A DNA stretch of 64,000 bases from Capsaspora owczarzaki ATCC 30864 (taxonomy: Eukaryota; Opisthokonta; Filasterea), in assembly GCF_000151315.2 (NCBI RefSeq), contig NW_011887292.1:3398241-3462240 (forward strand), in the 5' to 3' direction. Each line of letters begins with the position of its first letter. Position 1 is the first letter of the stretch. Positions 63,275 to 64,000 of the stretch are shown here, piece by piece. A model generated the notes under the pieces. The model did not search any database. It worked only from the letters and a program-made list of their open reading frames with translations, and had not been told where the DNA came from. The translations under genes and the position numbers were made by a program.

Positions 63275-64000
63275 TTAACTAGTTGCTTTAGTCGTCGAGA
63301 CTACCGAAGGCTGGCGTGCCAGAGACGGGGGAGAAGCGAGCGTGCGAGGGACTGGGGTGCTCGGAACGGAGGAGGATGCTTGTCGCTTGAGCTGCGGCGA
63401 AACCCCGCCGGCAGCAGAGGCCATTGCTGCGGCAGACAAGCGCACCATGCTGGGCGTGAGGGTTCGGCGGATCGGACGAAGCTTGCTCGCCGCGCCAGTA
63501 CCCTTGATATTGGCCGCCCGCATGCACATGACAAAGAGTAGCGGAGCCAGGAAGATGACCCAGACTGGCATGAGCAAGTTGAATAGGTGATAGAAGACGG
63601 TGGTAACGTCCAACTGGGAGATGGCAGCAATGGCCTCAGACTTGGCTGCGTGCCTGGAGGCAATGCCAACGAGCCCGTAAAGACAGGTTTTGAGGAACGC
63701 TGGAAGGAGCACAAATACATAGGCACCACCTAGGGCGAGCGGCACTCGTTGGAAAAACGAAAATCGCTCCAGTGCACCAGACAGGTATCGACGGTTGGCA
63801 AGCCAAGCCACCAGGCAGCCAAAGACAAGTGGCGTGTTGGACCAGTTCAGGTTCAAGTACATGCGGCTTGCACCAGAGCCCGGCCGGAGTCCACAAACGG
63901 TCTCCATGTTGGATTGCCAGTCGGCCTCGAAGGCTGGCGGCCACAGCTCCACGAGCGTGTCAAGGGCTAGCGTCAGCAGAGTAGCACCAATGACAATCAG
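63275..64000 (-). CDS. Multi-pass membrane protein of unknown family, 5' partial
   Basis: Open frame from the right edge to TAA at 63275-63277 (241 aa visible), without an intron. About four hydrophobic segments: LIVIGATLLTLALDTLV, PLVFGCLVAWLANRRYL, VPLALGGAYVFVLLPAFL and FNLLMPVWVIFLAPLLFVM. After the last helix comes a basic Ser/Pro-rich cytosol-type tail (KLRPIRRTLTPSMVRL). No catalytic motif recognised and no family assigned. The start lies beyond the window. Confidence 0.65.
   Translation of the reverse strand: MIVIGATLLTLALDTLVELWPPAFEADWQSNMETVCGLRPGSGASRMYLNLNWSNTPLVFGCLVAWLANRRYLSGALERFSFFQRVPLALGGAYVFVLLPAFLKTCLYGLVGIASRHAAKSEAIAAISQLDVTTVFYHLFNLLMPVWVIFLAPLLFVMCMRAANIKGTGAASKLRPIRRTLTPSMVRLSAAAMASAAGGVSPQLKRQASSSVPSTPVPRTLASPPSLARQPSVVSTTKATS

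Overview
The window is nuclear DNA from a compact eukaryotic genome. I can model 23 protein-coding genes (21 complete, one truncated at each edge). Almost all are split by short GT-AG introns, and intergenic gaps are about 140-760 bp. Introns and spacers are rich in T-tracts (A-tracts on the other strand), C-runs and CT repeats; exons are GC-richer and lack them. No rRNA, tRNA, CRISPR, transposon or virus-derived element was recognised. The gene set includes an SH2-containing SHIP-type 5-phosphatase, an arrestin, 4EHP, a RUN/Rubicon-homology protein and a myosin I. This points to an opisthokont protist, most likely a unicellular holozoan. A Capsaspora-like organism would fit, but that is inference from gene content and not a match I could verify.

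Layout, left to right. 1-1515: end of a mitochondrial-carrier-like gene. 1831-4816: MABP-TPR protein carrying a 23-bp tandem duplication that shifts its frame. 5076-6835 (-): multi-pass CREST-superfamily (ceramidase-like) protein. 7131-13229: SH2/PH/5-phosphatase/UBA/SAM protein. 13480-14630 (-): RING finger protein. 15068-17720 (-): cystathionine gamma-lyase. 18075-18829: TXNDC12-type ER thioredoxin. 18989-20952 (-): unusual fusion of a Tpt1/KptA-like N-terminal domain, leucine-rich repeats and a NADAR domain. 21181-21994 (-): DUF4442 hotdog protein. 22292-25306: very-long-chain acyl-CoA dehydrogenase. 25571-31905: RUN plus Rubicon-homology protein. 32066-33373: 4EHP. 33557-37038 (-): large alpha/beta-hydrolase-fold protein without its nucleophile. 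37488-40292: MFSD2/MelB-type transporter. 40683-42992: eIF4A. 43622-46357 (-): SUMO E1 subunit UBA2. 46698-48655: CAAX protease RCE1. 48936-51989 (-): arrestin. 52247-58328: myosin I with a very long IQ neck. 58775-59763 (-): LSM5. 60525-61790: ALKBH7. 61928-62992: unrecognised small protein. 63275-64000 (-): end of an unrecognised membrane protein.

There is no operon logic: neighbours are functionally unrelated, as is normal in compact eukaryotic genomes. Many neighbours are divergent pairs sharing 250-760 bp (6836-7130, 17721-18074, 21995-22291, 37039-37487, 46358-46697, 51990-52246, 59764-60524) or convergent pairs with short 3' gaps. Loose themes are translation and RNA (eIF4A, 4EHP, LSM5), protein modification (UBA2, RCE1, RING), phosphoinositide and receptor signalling (SHIP-like, arrestin) and membrane traffic (RUN/Rubicon, MABP, myosin I).

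The strongest candidate for something undescribed is the gene at 18989-20952. It joins the RNA-end-binding half of an RNA 2'-phosphotransferase, which uses NAD, to a NADAR domain, a family that acts on ADP-ribosylated bases and related N-glycosides. The usual transferase lobe of Tpt1 is missing. Exon coordinates below were derived by hand from splice-site consensus, reading frame and family conservation. Each complete model keeps an open frame across its junctions, except the MABP-TPR gene as noted.
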